Origin: Pandoraea horticolens
GTDB taxonomy: Bacteria; Pseudomonadota; Gammaproteobacteria; Burkholderiales; Burkholderiaceae
Assembly (NCBI RefSeq): GCF_902459555.1
Contig: NZ_CABPSM010000005.1
Location: 62,001-126,000 of the forward strand
Length of the DNA: 64,000 bases
Direction of reading: 5' to 3'
Positions within the stretch are counted from its first letter, which is position 1; every line of letters begins with the position of its first letter. Below the pieces are notes generated by a model. That model was given only the letters and a program-made list of their open reading frames with translations, did not search any database and was not told the DNA's origin. The translations under genes were made by a program, and so were the position numbers. Shown one piece after another: positions 26,827 through 36,179 of the stretch.

Positions 26827-28179
26827 TTAGCGATTGACGAGCCGCGCCGGCACTCTCAGCACCAGGAAGGCACCGATGAACGCAAAGCTCGCGAGGAAGT
26901 ACATGCCCCAGTCGGTCGACCCGGTGGTGTCCTTGATCCAGCCGATCGCATACGGGCTGACGAACGCGGCCAGACCGGCGAAGGCGTTGATGCCCGCGAT
27001 GCCCGCAGCAGCACTGCGCCCTTCGAGGAAGGCCGTCGGCAAACTCCAGAAGAGCGGCGAGCAGACCATGCAGCCGGCGGCAGCCACCGAGAGCATCGCA
27101 ACAGCGACCGGCGGGTTATGACCGAACAACGTCGACAGGATCAGACCCGTGCCCCCGACGGCGAACGGAATCACCATGTGCCAGCGGCGCTCGCGCGTCT
27201 TGTCGGAATGACGGCACACCAGCACCATCGACACCACCGCACAGGCGTTGGGCACGGCAGTCAGCAAGCCGATCTCCAGCAGCGACTTCACGCCGGTCGA
27301 CTTGATCACCGAAGGAATCCAGAACGCAAGGCCCGAGAGGCTCGACACCGTGCAATAGCAAATCAGCGCCATGTGCAGCACGCGTCGATCCTGCAGCAGC
27401 TTCCACAGCGAAACGTGCTCGACCTTCTCGTGCGTTTCCGCAGCGACATTGTGGGCGAGACGCGCCTTCTCCGCGTCGTTGAGCCAGCAAGCGTCAGCGA
27501 TACGGTCGTCGAGGTAGGCCAGCACCGCGACACCCAGCACCAGCGACGGCACGGCTTCGATGACGAACATCCATTGCCAGCCGGCCATGCCGTGCCCCAT
27601 GTGGAACGTCTGCATGATCCAGCCCGAGAGCGGGCCGCCGAGAATGCCGGCGAACGGCACCGCCGTCATGAAGATGGCGATGATCTGGCCGCGACGCGCC
27701 GACGGGAACCAGTACGTCAGATACAGAATGATGCCCGGATAGAAGCCGGCTTCGGCTGCACCGAGCAGAAAGCGCAGCACGTAGAACTGGGTGGGCGTTT
27801 GCGTGAAGGCCATGGCGGCAGAGATCACGCCCCACAGAACCATGATGCGCGCCAGTGTCTTCCGGGCGCCAATGCGATGCATCAGCACGTTGCTGGGCAC
27901 TTCGAAAAGAAAGTAGCCAATGAAGAAGATGCCCGCACCCAGGCCGTACACGGTCTCGGAGAAGCCCAGATCGTCGAGCATCTGCAGCTTCGCGAAACCA
28001 ACGTTCACGCGATCGAGGAACGCGGCCACGTAGCAGAGCATCAGGAACGGGACCAGCCGCCATGCCACGCGGCGATACAGCGTATTGTCGTCGGCGTCGC
28101 TCAGGACGCGAGGGTCGGCATGCATGCGTTGCTCGGGCGAGCTGCCCGCAAGGGATACAGGGGATGGTGCGTTTTTCAT
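26827..28179 (-). CDS. MFS transporter, anion:cation symporter (ACS) family
   Basis: Twelve-helix proton symporter of 450 residues for an organic anion. LDRVNVGFAKLQM in helix 1, ARIMVLWGVISAAMAF, and RFLLGAAEAGFYPGIILYLTYWF in helix 4 are hallmarks of the phthalate/glucarate/tartrate-type ACS permeases. The second of two adjacent ATGs (28179) is best spaced from GGAG. The stop is 20 bases from the M20 hydrolase start, and the gene lies inside the carbamoyl-amino-acid cluster, so it most likely imports that cluster's substrate. Confidence 0.9.
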   Translation of the reverse strand: MKNAPSPVSLAGSSPEQRMHADPRVLSDADDNTLYRRVAWRLVPFLMLCYVAAFLDRVNVGFAKLQMLDDLGFSETVYGLGAGIFFIGYFLFEVPSNVLMHRIGARKTLARIMVLWGVISAAMAFTQTPTQFYVLRFLLGAAEAGFYPGIILYLTYWFPSARRGQIIAIFMTAVPFAGILGGPLSGWIMQTFHMGHGMAGWQWMFVIEAVPSLVLGVAVLAYLDDRIADACWLNDAEKARLAHNVAAETHEKVEHVSLWKLLQDRRVLHMALICYCTVSSLSGLAFWIPSVIKSTGVKSLLEIGLLTAVPNACAVVSMVLVCRHSDKTRERRWHMVIPFAVGGTGLILSTLFGHNPPVAVAMLSVAAAGCMVCSPLFWSLPTAFLEGRSAAAGIAGINAFAGLAAFVSPYAIGWIKDTTGSTDWGMYFLASFAFIGAFLVLRVPARLVNR

Positions 28180-28393
28180 CATAGGCTCCAGCGCGAAAAT
28201 AATCGTGACGAACTGTTGGCCAGGCGTGATGCGCACGAAGACTTCGGCATAAGCTTCGGGCAACACGTTCCCCTGCGGGCCTCGCGGCCTGCATGCCTGT
28301 TATGGGGTTGGGGAAATCTGGAAGCGTCGCGTTGCCTGCCGCGCGCCCCCTCGTCAGACGCTTTCGCGCCTCACGCCTTGCATGCCGGCGGCA

Positions 28394-29332
28394 TCAAGCC
28401 TCCGGCGCTACAGCACCGCGCCGCTCGACGATCATGCGGTACGCCTCCGGGCGGCGGTGCTTCGCGAAATTGAACGTAGTGCTCTTGTACGAGTTGCACA
28501 GGTCGAGATCGCAGCGTGCGATGGCGAGTTCGTCGCCCTTGGTCGAGCACGCCGCCACCACTTCCCCCGACGGGGCGATGATGCAGCTCCCGCCGATCAT
28601 CTCGCAGCCTTCTTCCTTGCCCGCCTTCGCAACACCGACCACCCACGTACCGTTCTGGTACGCCCCGGCCTGCATCACCAACTGATTGTGGAACATCGAC
28701 AGGTCGTCGTGCTCCGGCGCCGGCGGGTTGTGCACGGGCGTGTTGTAGCCAAGCAGGATCATCTCGACGCCCTGCAACCCCATCACGCGGTAGGTCTCCG
28801 ACCAGCGACGGTCGTTGCACAGCGCCATGCCCATCACGCCGCCGAAGCCGCGCCAGACGTCGAACGAGTCGCCCGGCTCGAAGTAGTGCTTTTCCAGATG
28901 CTGGAACGCGCGCCACGGCTCGTTCTCAGCGTGGCCCGGCAGATGCACCTTGCGGTACTTGCCGATGATGTTGCCGTCGGCGCCCACCAGGATCGAGGTG
29001 TTGAAGCGCCGCGCACGACCGGCGTCGTCGAGCGTCATCTCGGCATACCCGAGGTAGAAGCCGATACCCAGACGTTTGGCCGTGTCGAACAGCACCTGCG
29101 TCTGCGGGCCGGGCATCTCGCGCTCGTAGAATGCGTCGATCTCGGCCGGGTCTTCCATGTACCAGCGCGGGAAGAACGTCGTGAGCGCAAGCTCGGGGAA
29201 GACCACAAGGTGGCAGCCCATCGCGTGCGCATTGTGCAGATGAGCGAGCAGACGCTCCATCACGTCGGCTCGGGAATCAGCGCGCTGGATCGGTCCGAGC
29301 TGCGCGGCGGCGACGTTGACGATACGGGACAT
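28394..29332 (-). CDS. N-carbamoyl-D-amino-acid hydrolase (nitrilase superfamily)
   Basis: Hydrolyses N-carbamoyl-D-amino acids to D-amino acid, CO2 and ammonia. The 312-residue protein has the nitrilase-type triad Glu47 (VVFPELAL), Lys128 (GKYRKVHLPGH) and Cys172 (MALCNDRRW), with the DCase-specific stretches TTFFPRWY and GYNTP. Length and motifs match Agrobacterium D-carbamoylase. It is part of a minus-strand cluster with an L-type carbamoylase-like amidase and diaminopropionate ammonia-lyase, suggesting degradation of ureido-type amino acids. No hydantoinase gene is present. Confidence 0.92.
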   Translation of the reverse strand: MSRIVNVAAAQLGPIQRADSRADVMERLLAHLHNAHAMGCHLVVFPELALTTFFPRWYMEDPAEIDAFYEREMPGPQTQVLFDTAKRLGIGFYLGYAEMTLDDAGRARRFNTSILVGADGNIIGKYRKVHLPGHAENEPWRAFQHLEKHYFEPGDSFDVWRGFGGVMGMALCNDRRWSETYRVMGLQGVEMILLGYNTPVHNPPAPEHDDLSMFHNQLVMQAGAYQNGTWVVGVAKAGKEEGCEMIGGSCIIAPSGEVVAACSTKGDELAIARCDLDLCNSYKSTTFNFAKHRRPEAYRMIVERRGAVAPEA

Positions 29333-29420
29333 TTCGTTATCTCCTTGATGAATCTCGAACCCCTGAGCGGCCGGTATTCCGGGCGCCTCCTTCAGGGGGA
29401 CTGCAAGACAATTGCGTGAA

Positions 29421-30686
29421 CTACGCTGCGAGCTCGGTCATGATCGCGAGCAGCAGATTGGCCCCGGCGCCAATATCGGCGTCTTGGGTGAACTCGGCCA
29501 CGTTGTGCGAGAGACCCTTTACACTCGGCACGAAAATCATGCCGGCCGGGCAGACGCGGGCAAGCATCTGCGCGTCGTGGCCCGCGCCACTCGGCATGCG
29601 ACGCACCGAATGCCCTCGCGCCCGCGCCAGCGATTCGACACGCGCGACGATGCGCTCGTCGAACTGCACCGGCGCGAAGTCCGCCAGCGAGCGATGCGTG
29701 ATGCGTACACCCTCGGTCTCGGCCACCGCATCGGCCTTCGCAAAAACGCGACGCACGGCTTCGGCGAGCACCTCGGCATCGGTATTGCGCAGGTCGACGG
29801 TGAAGACCGCGCGGTTCGGAATCACGTTGATGAGGTTCGGCGAGACGGACACATGTCCCACGGTCGCCAACTGCGCGCCGCCCAGCTCACGCGCGACTTC
29901 GCGAGCGAAGCTGGCGATGGCGTAGGCCGCGTAGCCGGCGTCGTGACGCATGCGCATCGGCGTGGTGCCCGCGTGGTTCGACACTCCCTCGACCGTGAAT
30001 TCGGTCCAGTGAATGCCCTGCACCCCCGTCACGGCGCCAATCGTGATGCCCTCGTGCTCCAGCACCGGCCCCTGTTCGACGTGCAGCTCGACGAACGCGT
30101 GCACATCGGGTTTGCCAACCGGATGCTGGCCGGCGAAGCCGATGCGGGTGAGGTTCTCGCTCACGGTGGTGCCATCGATTCCCACGGTGTCGAGCGCGTC
30201 GTCCAACGGCATACCGCCCACATAGACCAGGCTGCCCATCATGTCGGGCGAGAAGCGCGCGCCCTCCTCGTTCGTAAAGAAGCCCACCGCGAGCGGACGG
30301 CGCGTGACAATGCCAGCGTCGTTGAGTGCGGCGATGACCTCCAGTCCGGCGAGTACGCCGAGGTTGCCATCGTAACGACCGCCCGTGCGTACGGTATCGA
30401 TGTGCGACCCCGTCATCACCGGCGGACCGTCTTCGCGACCGGCACGTACGCCCACGACGTTACCGATGGCGTCCACACTCACCGTCAGCCCGAGGTCGCG
30501 CATCCAGCCGACGACGCGCTTGCGGCCCTCGCCATCGTCGTCGGTGAGCGCCAGACGGCTGCAACCCCCGCCATCGATCGCGCCAACTTCCGCCAGCGCA
30601 GCGATGCGGGCAAGCAGGCGCGGCAAGTCGATGCGCGGGTCCGACATCGCGCCGTCTGAGGAAGTGGCAGAGAAAAGCATGCTCAT
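29421..30686 (-). CDS. Zn-dependent N-carbamoyl amino acid hydrolase / allantoate amidohydrolase-like (M20 family)
   Basis: Di-metal amidase of 421 residues. The motifs GSHIDTVRTGGRYDGNLGVLAG (His and bridging Asp), FTNEEGARF (catalytic Glu pair), ELHVEQGPVLE and SGAGHDAQ identify the hydantoinase/carbamoylase family, which removes carbamoyl groups from beta-ureidopropionate, allantoate or N-carbamoyl-L-amino acids. The exact substrate is unresolved. It starts 21 bases after the dpaL stop and so belongs to the same transcript. Confidence 0.92.
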   Translation of the reverse strand: MSMLFSATSSDGAMSDPRIDLPRLLARIAALAEVGAIDGGGCSRLALTDDDGEGRKRVVGWMRDLGLTVSVDAIGNVVGVRAGREDGPPVMTGSHIDTVRTGGRYDGNLGVLAGLEVIAALNDAGIVTRRPLAVGFFTNEEGARFSPDMMGSLVYVGGMPLDDALDTVGIDGTTVSENLTRIGFAGQHPVGKPDVHAFVELHVEQGPVLEHEGITIGAVTGVQGIHWTEFTVEGVSNHAGTTPMRMRHDAGYAAYAIASFAREVARELGGAQLATVGHVSVSPNLINVIPNRAVFTVDLRNTDAEVLAEAVRRVFAKADAVAETEGVRITHRSLADFAPVQFDERIVARVESLARARGHSVRRMPSGAGHDAQMLARVCPAGMIFVPSVKGLSHNVAEFTQDADIGAGANLLLAIMTELAA

Positions 30687-30707
30687 GGTGCGTTCCGGCT
30701 CCGGTAG

Positions 30708-31970
30708 TCAGGCGGCTTGTTTGACGGCGGCCGCTGTCACGGCTTCGGCGGATTTGCCGACGATCGTCTCGAACAGCACCGGGTCGGTCGCGCCTTCGCT
30801 GCCGAAGACCAGCACGCGGCTCGCGGCGTCGAGACCGAGTTCGGCCCGCGACCGCGCATCGGCTGCGGCGCCAAGACAACCCGCAAGACCCGCCACGGCA
30901 GACTCGCCCGCCACCATCGGGGCGTCGCCGAAACGGCCCTGCGCGAGGATGCGCATGGTCTCCAATGCCGACTCGTCATCGATGGTCAGGAAGGCGTGCG
31001 CACCCGGACGCAGAATTTCCCAGGCGAGCAACGACACTTCGCCGCACGCCAGCCCGGCCATCACGGTGTCGAGATCGCCATGGACGGCCACCGGCTTGCC
31101 GGCGCGTGCGCTCTCGAAGAGGCACGCCGCCTTGTCCGGCTCGACCACGATGAAGCGCGGACGCGATTCGCCGCCAGCTTCGAGCGTTTCCCAGAAATGG
31201 GCCAGCACGGCAGCCGCCAAGCCGCCCACCCCCCCTTGCAGGAAGACGTGCGTCGGCAATTGTCCCGTTTCGTCGCGGAACTGACGCAGCGCTTCGTCGG
31301 CCATCACGGCGTAGCCCTGCATCACGTCCTTGGGCACGTCCATGTAGCCGGGGTATGACGTATCGGACACCACGAAGCGGCCCAGACGAGCCGCATCTTC
31401 CGCCGCCTGACGCACGGCATCGTCATAGTTGCCCGCCGTGCGCACAACCTCGGCGCCGTAGTGCGCAATGGCGTCGACGCGGCCCTGACTGACCGTCGCG
31501 TGAACGTAGATCACGCACTGGCAACCGAAGCGTTGCGCCCCCCAGGCCACCGAACGGCCGTGATTGCCATCGGTGGCGCAAGTGACGCACAGCGTGCGGG
31601 TCAGATCGGCAAAGCGTCCCGACAGCAGGTCTGCCACGGTGATGCCCTTCTTCCCGGTGCGCGCCTCGATCTCGCGGATCAGCAGACGGCTCACGGCGTA
31701 TGCGCCCCCCAGCGCCTTGAAGCTTCCCAAACCGAACCGGCCGGCCTCGTCCTTGTACCGGATCTGTGCCACGCCAGCGGTACGTGCCAACCCGTCGAGC
31801 GCCACGAGCGGCGTCTCGGCGTAGCCGGGCCAGCGCGTAATTTCACGCGATGCCGTGGCAAACGCGTCTCCGCCCAGAATCGCGCGGCGCGCTTCGCCAT
31901 ACGGTGCACCGGGCTCGACGGCCGGGTTCACGAAGCGCTGCAGGCGCAGATTGGGAAGGGGGTGGGTCAT
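30708..31970 (-). CDS. dpaL: Diaminopropionate ammonia-lyase
   Basis: PLP lyase that converts 2,3-diaminopropionate to pyruvate and two ammonia. The 420-residue protein has the cofactor lysine Lys85 in FGLGSFKALGGAY, the asparagine loop CATDGNHGRSVAWGAQ, and the glycine-rich loop LQGGVGGLAAAV. These patterns match E. coli YgeX/DpaL and separate it from threonine dehydratases. AGGAG precedes the ATG. It is the first structural gene after the RpiR regulator (45 bases). Its product route passes through 2-aminoacrylate. Confidence 0.94.
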   Translation of the reverse strand: MTHPLPNLRLQRFVNPAVEPGAPYGEARRAILGGDAFATASREITRWPGYAETPLVALDGLARTAGVAQIRYKDEAGRFGLGSFKALGGAYAVSRLLIREIEARTGKKGITVADLLSGRFADLTRTLCVTCATDGNHGRSVAWGAQRFGCQCVIYVHATVSQGRVDAIAHYGAEVVRTAGNYDDAVRQAAEDAARLGRFVVSDTSYPGYMDVPKDVMQGYAVMADEALRQFRDETGQLPTHVFLQGGVGGLAAAVLAHFWETLEAGGESRPRFIVVEPDKAACLFESARAGKPVAVHGDLDTVMAGLACGEVSLLAWEILRPGAHAFLTIDDESALETMRILAQGRFGDAPMVAGESAVAGLAGCLGAAADARSRAELGLDAASRVLVFGSEGATDPVLFETIVGKSAEAVTAAAVKQAA

Positions 31971-32015
31971 ACAATCTCCTCGTTTCTCTGGATGGATCTG
32001 TCGGTGAACTACCGG

Positions 32016-32876
32016 CTAACGGCGCAAGTCGCCGTAGTCGTCGTGCAGACGCTCGATGTGAGCGAGGCGCTCGCGCGCCGCGTCGCCCAGGGCGATGCCC
32101 AGACGCGTGCAAAGGTGGTTGATCAGGCTCATGACGGCGACATACGAATCGAACATGCCGGTCGTGCGATTCACACAGCGCAGCACGACGTCGCTACGCG
32201 CCGGCAGTTCAGTCGCGGTCGGATCGGTCAGAATCACGACGTGTGCGCCCACGCGGTTGGCGTGCTCGACCATCGGACGCAGCAGCGTCACGCGGCGACG
32301 GAAGTCCATCATGACGAGCATGTCGCCGGCGCCCATGTCGGCCAGGTCTTCCGCCAGGTTCAGGCCCGCGCCCGGCACGAGCAACACGCCGTCGCGCACC
32401 TGAGTGAGCAATGCCCACATGTATTGCGCGAGCACCCGGCCGTTGCGGAAACCCGCGATGAAGACACGCCGCGCACGGGCGCCGATTTCCACAGCTCGCT
32501 CGATATCGGCCGCGTCGATACGCTCAAAGGTGTGCGCCAGATTCTGCAGATCGGTCGCCAGATGCGCGCCGAGCGCGCCTTCCGGGGCGTCGTCTTCGGC
32601 CTGCGGTGCCGTAATGCCCGCCAGGGCGAAGAGGGGTGAGCCGTGATCGGCGTCGTCGCGCATGCGGGTGCGCAGGTCATTGAACGTCTCATAGCCAAGA
32701 CGCTTGAAGAAGCGTGCCGCCGAAGCCTTCGAGACCTCGGCCATCTCGGCCAGCTCGGTGGCGGAATACGAGGCCAACTGCGGCAAGTGGGCCAGGGTCA
32801 CATCCGCCAGACGCTTCTCGCTGGGCGTGAAATCGTCTTGCAGTTGCAGGATCCGGTCTTGAAGCGTGCCGTTCAT
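32016..32876 (-). CDS. MurR/RpiR family transcriptional regulator
   Basis: Regulator of 286 residues with an N-terminal helix-turn-helix (YSATELAEMAEVSKASAARFFKRLGYETFNDLR, about 40-75) and a SIS domain (about 125-260, FIAGFRNGRVLAQYMW and VMMDFRRRVTLLRP). The ATG at 32876 gives the normal RpiR length. The frame stays open upstream to 33083 but would add a family-atypical segment and cross the promoter. It heads the minus-strand dpaL cluster and is its probable controller. Confidence 0.88.
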   Translation of the reverse strand: MNGTLQDRILQLQDDFTPSEKRLADVTLAHLPQLASYSATELAEMAEVSKASAARFFKRLGYETFNDLRTRMRDDADHGSPLFALAGITAPQAEDDAPEGALGAHLATDLQNLAHTFERIDAADIERAVEIGARARRVFIAGFRNGRVLAQYMWALLTQVRDGVLLVPGAGLNLAEDLADMGAGDMLVMMDFRRRVTLLRPMVEHANRVGAHVVILTDPTATELPARSDVVLRCVNRTTGMFDSYVAVMSLINHLCTRLGIALGDAARERLAHIERLHDDYGDLRR

Positions 32877-33003
32877 GGTGTTTTCCAGTCGCCCGTCCGT
32901 TGCCGGCGGGCACAAAGTTGCGGGTTCCAGCATGCTGCCATTGACCGTGCCGTTTGCATCGCACGTTTCAACAGCATGGCATTCTTGGAACTTATGTTTC
33001 AGT

Positions 33004-33032
33004 AAATTATGTAAACGAAAATAAAGTGTCAA
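33004..33032 (-). promoter_or_regulatory. Sigma-70 promoter for the RpiR/dpaL cluster
   Basis: On the minus strand TTGACA (33027-33032) is followed after 17 bases by TAATTT (33004-33009), in an AT-rich island within GC-rich DNA. This is a near-consensus promoter reading toward the RpiR gene and implies a 5' leader of about 120 bases. Confidence 0.75.
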
Positions 33033-33168
33033 AGAGAAAAAAATAGTATTTCGCGGGCGATCGTCCGTTTGTGACGAAAACATCCCCCAAATGGAGGATG
33101 CGGGGCAGCGCGATCATTCGATATCGTCCTGGGCGAACAGTCGCACATGAAGGATTGGGGAGAAAGTC

Positions 33169-34449
33169 ATGGCTCACGGGCGAAACCTCCGGCGCGGCGC
33201 GATGCTCGCGCTCGGTACGGCAGGCGTATACGGCCTGCTGGGCAGCGCCTCGGCGCATGCCGAGGGCTGGATCACGGTCGCCAACAAAGACTGCAAAGTC
33301 TGGTCGAACGATCCGAGCAACACCGGCATCACCTGGACCTCGACGTGGAGCGGCCCCTGCAAAAATGGCTACGCCGATGGGCCGGGCGTGCAGGAGTGGT
33401 TCAAGGACGGCGTATTCGATCAGCGTCTGGAAGGTGAACTGAGCAAAGGCAAACGAACCGGCGTCGGCACCTACACATGGGCAAGCGGCAATCGCTACGA
33501 AGGCCCCTTCGTCAACGACGAACGCACCGGCAAGGGGAAACTCTTCTGGGTCAACGGCGATACCTACGAGGGCGATTTCATCGCAGGCAAACGCACCGGG
33601 AAAGGCATCTACGTATGGGCTAACGGGAAGCGGTATGAAGGCGACGTTGTCGACGGCGCCCTGAGCGGTCAGGGCGACCAACGCGAACCCAACGGCAACG
33701 CCTACCGCGGTCGGTGGCTCAACAACACGTTCGACGGCCCCGGCGTCATCACCTTTGCATCCGATGGTTCCGTGCGTGCGGGTCGGTTTGTCAAAGGCAA
33801 GATCTACGACGGCACCGACACCCGTGCTGACGGCACACTCATCGCCACCTATGCCAACGGGGTACGCACAAGCGCCACGTCATCCGACGACGGCCCCGGC
33901 GTACTGTCCTTCGTCGCGGGTCTACTGGGCGCAGCGGCGCAAGGTGTCGCAAGCGGCGGCGGACGCAACGCCGCACAATATCAGGCTGTCGCCACGGCGC
34001 TGCAAGCCACCTCGGGGACGGCCGCGCCACCGTCGGCCATGCCGCTGCCGGTCACGCCGTCGGGCAACTACGGCGCAAGCGCTGGCGGCAATGCGGCAAG
34101 CGCGGGACGCAAGACGACCGATCCCATCACAGGCTGCGTCGAACAAGTGCGAATCCCACGGGGAGCCAAGGGTTATGTCGGCTGGTACGAAGTCGAGACA
34201 GGTGTCAGGAATACCTGCGGCTATGCCGTCAATGTCGCGTGGTGCGTGAGCGCCAATAATGCGGCCGACGACTCGGCGCGATGCGAAAAGAACTACTCGG
34301 GCTTCTACGGGCTATCGCCGGGTGAACAGTTGTCGCTGCACGCCGACCGGTTCGGCACCTTGCAAACGCTCATCTGCAAAGACCCGGCTCGCCCCCTCAA
34401 CATCACCTGGAGCGGCATTCGCTTTACGGGGCAGTGCGTGCTTTTGTGA
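33169..34449 (+). CDS. Exported MORN-repeat protein
   Basis: A 426-residue protein with an N-terminal signal peptide (basic residues, then a hydrophobic core ending ASAHAEG near residue 32). At least five MORN-type units follow between about residues 68 and 215 (KRTGVGTYTWASGNRYEG, RTGKGKLFWVNGDTYEG, RTGKGIYVWANGKRYEG and weaker ones). A low-complexity Ala/Gly/Pro linker follows (about 245-320), then a C-terminal domain with several Cys (about 325-426). MORN repeats bind lipids or proteins in other systems; the role here is unknown. A GGGGAG site precedes the ATG. It shares no operon with its neighbours. Confidence 0.82.
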   Translation: MAHGRNLRRGAMLALGTAGVYGLLGSASAHAEGWITVANKDCKVWSNDPSNTGITWTSTWSGPCKNGYADGPGVQEWFKDGVFDQRLEGELSKGKRTGVGTYTWASGNRYEGPFVNDERTGKGKLFWVNGDTYEGDFIAGKRTGKGIYVWANGKRYEGDVVDGALSGQGDQREPNGNAYRGRWLNNTFDGPGVITFASDGSVRAGRFVKGKIYDGTDTRADGTLIATYANGVRTSATSSDDGPGVLSFVAGLLGAAAQGVASGGGRNAAQYQAVATALQATSGTAAPPSAMPLPVTPSGNYGASAGGNAASAGRKTTDPITGCVEQVRIPRGAKGYVGWYEVETGVRNTCGYAVNVAWCVSANNAADDSARCEKNYSGFYGLSPGEQLSLHADRFGTLQTLICKDPARPLNITWSGIRFTGQCVLL

Positions 34450-34495
34450 AGCCAGCCACGCGCCCTCACACCCACCGCGACATGCCACGAACAAA

Positions 34496-34525
34496 GCGGT
34501 GCAACGGGATAACCCGTTGCACCGC
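34496..34525. terminator. Bidirectional hairpin between convergent genes
   Basis: A perfect 13-bp stem (34496-34508 with 34513-34525) and ATAA loop separate the MORN-repeat gene from mmsA. There is no T run on the plus side and only a short one on the minus side, so termination strength is uncertain. Confidence 0.65.
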
Positions 34526-34558
34526 CCAGGAACGGCAATCCAACACTGTACCTGCGAT

Positions 34559-36070
34559 TTACTTCGCCGTCGGCATCGCAAACTCGGCGCCCTTTTCGGT
34601 GCTCTCCGGCCAGCGCTGCATAATCGACTTCTGCTTGGTGTAGAAGCGCACGCCTTCTTCGCCATAGGCATGCATGTCACCGAACAAGCTGCGCTTCCAG
34701 CCACCGAAGCCATGCCATGCCATCGGTACGGGAATCGGCACATTGATGCCAACCATACCCACTTCGATACGGCGGCCGAACTCACGCGCGACGTGGCCGT
34801 CTCGGGTGTAGCACGCCACCCCGTTGCCGAACTCGTGCGCGTTGATCAGATCGACCGCTTCGGTGAAGTCCTTCACGCGCACGCATGCGAGCACCGGGCC
34901 GAAGATCTCTTCCTTGTAGATGCGCATTTCCGGTGTGACATGGTCGAACAACGTGCCGCCGGTGAAGAAACCCGCTTCATGGCCCGGCACTTTCAGTCCG
35001 CGGCCGTCGACCACTAGCTTGGCGCCCTCTTCCACCCCCAGCGCGATATAGCGCTCGATACGCTCGAGCGATTGCCGGGTCACGATCGGCCCCATCTCGG
35101 CGTCCGGCTCCATGCCGTTCTTGATGACCAGCGTGCGTGCGCGCTCTGCCAGACGATCCATGATCTTGTCGGCAACGTCGCCGACCAGCACCGCCACCGA
35201 AATGGCCATGCAGCGCTCGCCGGCCGAACCGTAGCCCGCGCCGACGAGTGCGTCGATGGCCTGATCGAGATCCGCGTCGGGCATCACGACCATGTGGTTC
35301 TTCGCGCCGCCCAGTGCCTGCACGCGCTTGCCGTGCTTCGCGCCGGTCTCGTAGATGTAGTTGGCAATCGGAGTCGAACCGACGAAGCTGATCGCCTTGA
35401 CGTCCGGATGCGTGAGCAACGCATCGACAACCACCTTGTCGCCCTGCACCACGTTGAAAATGCCATCCGGCAAGCCCGCTTGCTTGAGCAGATCGGCCAT
35501 GAACAGCGATGCCGACGGGTCGCGCTCGCTCGGCTTCAGGACGAAGGCGTTGCCTGCGGCAATGGCCACCGGGAACATCCAGCAAGGCACCATGCACGGG
35601 AAGTTGAACGGCGTAATGCCGGCAACAACGCCAAGCGCCTGACGCGTCGTCCAGTTATCGATACCGGTCGACACCTGCTCGGTATAGTCGCCCTTGAGCA
35701 ATTGCGGAATGCCACAGGCGAATTCGATCACGTCGATACCACGGGAGACTTCGCCCTGCGCGTCCGAAAACACCTTGCCGTGCTCGGCGGTGATGATCGC
35801 GGCGAGTTCGTCGCGATGCTTGTTCATCAATTCGAGGAACTTCAGCATGACGCGTGCGCGGCGAATGGGCGGTGTGTCGCTCCATGCCGGGAACGCCGTC
35901 TTGGCGCTGGCCACGGCCGCATCGACGTCAGACGTCTCCCCCAGCACCAATCGACGCGCGCTGGCGCCGGTCGCCGGGTTGAAAACCGGCTGAGTCCGCT
36001 CGCTGTTCCCCTTCACGCGTTGGCCCTGTATGTAGTGAACCACGTCGGCGGTATCGTTGAACGCTTGCAT
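34559..36070 (-). CDS. mmsA: Methylmalonate-semialdehyde dehydrogenase (CoA-acylating)
   Basis: Oxidises methylmalonate or malonate semialdehyde to propionyl- or acetyl-CoA in valine, inositol and pyrimidine degradation. The 503-residue protein has the CoA-dependent ALDH signature: catalytic Cys287 in [28 protein letters not shown] (153-168) and [16 protein letters not shown] near the end. These are specific to MmsA within the aldehyde dehydrogenase family. It stands alone, with a LysR-type regulator divergently oriented, rather than with mmsB or acyl-CoA genes. Confidence 0.95.
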   Translation of the reverse strand: MQAFNDTADVVHYIQGQRVKGNSERTQPVFNPATGASARRLVLGETSDVDAAVASAKTAFPAWSDTPPIRRARVMLKFLELMNKHRDELAAIITAEHGKVFSDAQGEVSRGIDVIEFACGIPQLLKGDYTEQVSTGIDNWTTRQALGVVAGITPFNFPCMVPCWMFPVAIAAGNAFVLKPSERDPSASLFMADLLKQAGLPDGIFNVVQGDKVVVDALLTHPDVKAISFVGSTPIANYIYETGAKHGKRVQALGGAKNHMVVMPDADLDQAIDALVGAGYGSAGERCMAISVAVLVGDVADKIMDRLAERARTLVIKNGMEPDAEMGPIVTRQSLERIERYIALGVEEGAKLVVDGRGLKVPGHEAGFFTGGTLFDHVTPEMRIYKEEIFGPVLACVRVKDFTEAVDLINAHEFGNGVACYTRDGHVAREFGRRIEVGMVGINVPIPVPMAWHGFGGWKRSLFGDMHAYGEEGVRFYTKQKSIMQRWPESTEKGAEFAMPTAK

Positions 36071-36151
36071 TTCGACTCCTCATGAATGGATGAACGATGC
36101 CAGCAGTGTATGAATCGCCGGGGTCGACGCATAGGCGGTATCATTGAATTC

Positions 36152-36173
36152 ATTGTTTACATTGGCGAACAAT
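36152..36173. promoter_or_regulatory. ATTGTT-N10-AACAAT inverted repeat, possible LysR site
   Basis: Interrupted dyad (36152-36157 and 36168-36173) in the mmsA-lysR divergent region, immediately upstream of the LysR start. Size and position fit an autoregulatory LysR-family site; binding is inferred. Confidence 0.45.
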
Positions 36174-36179
36174 CGATTG

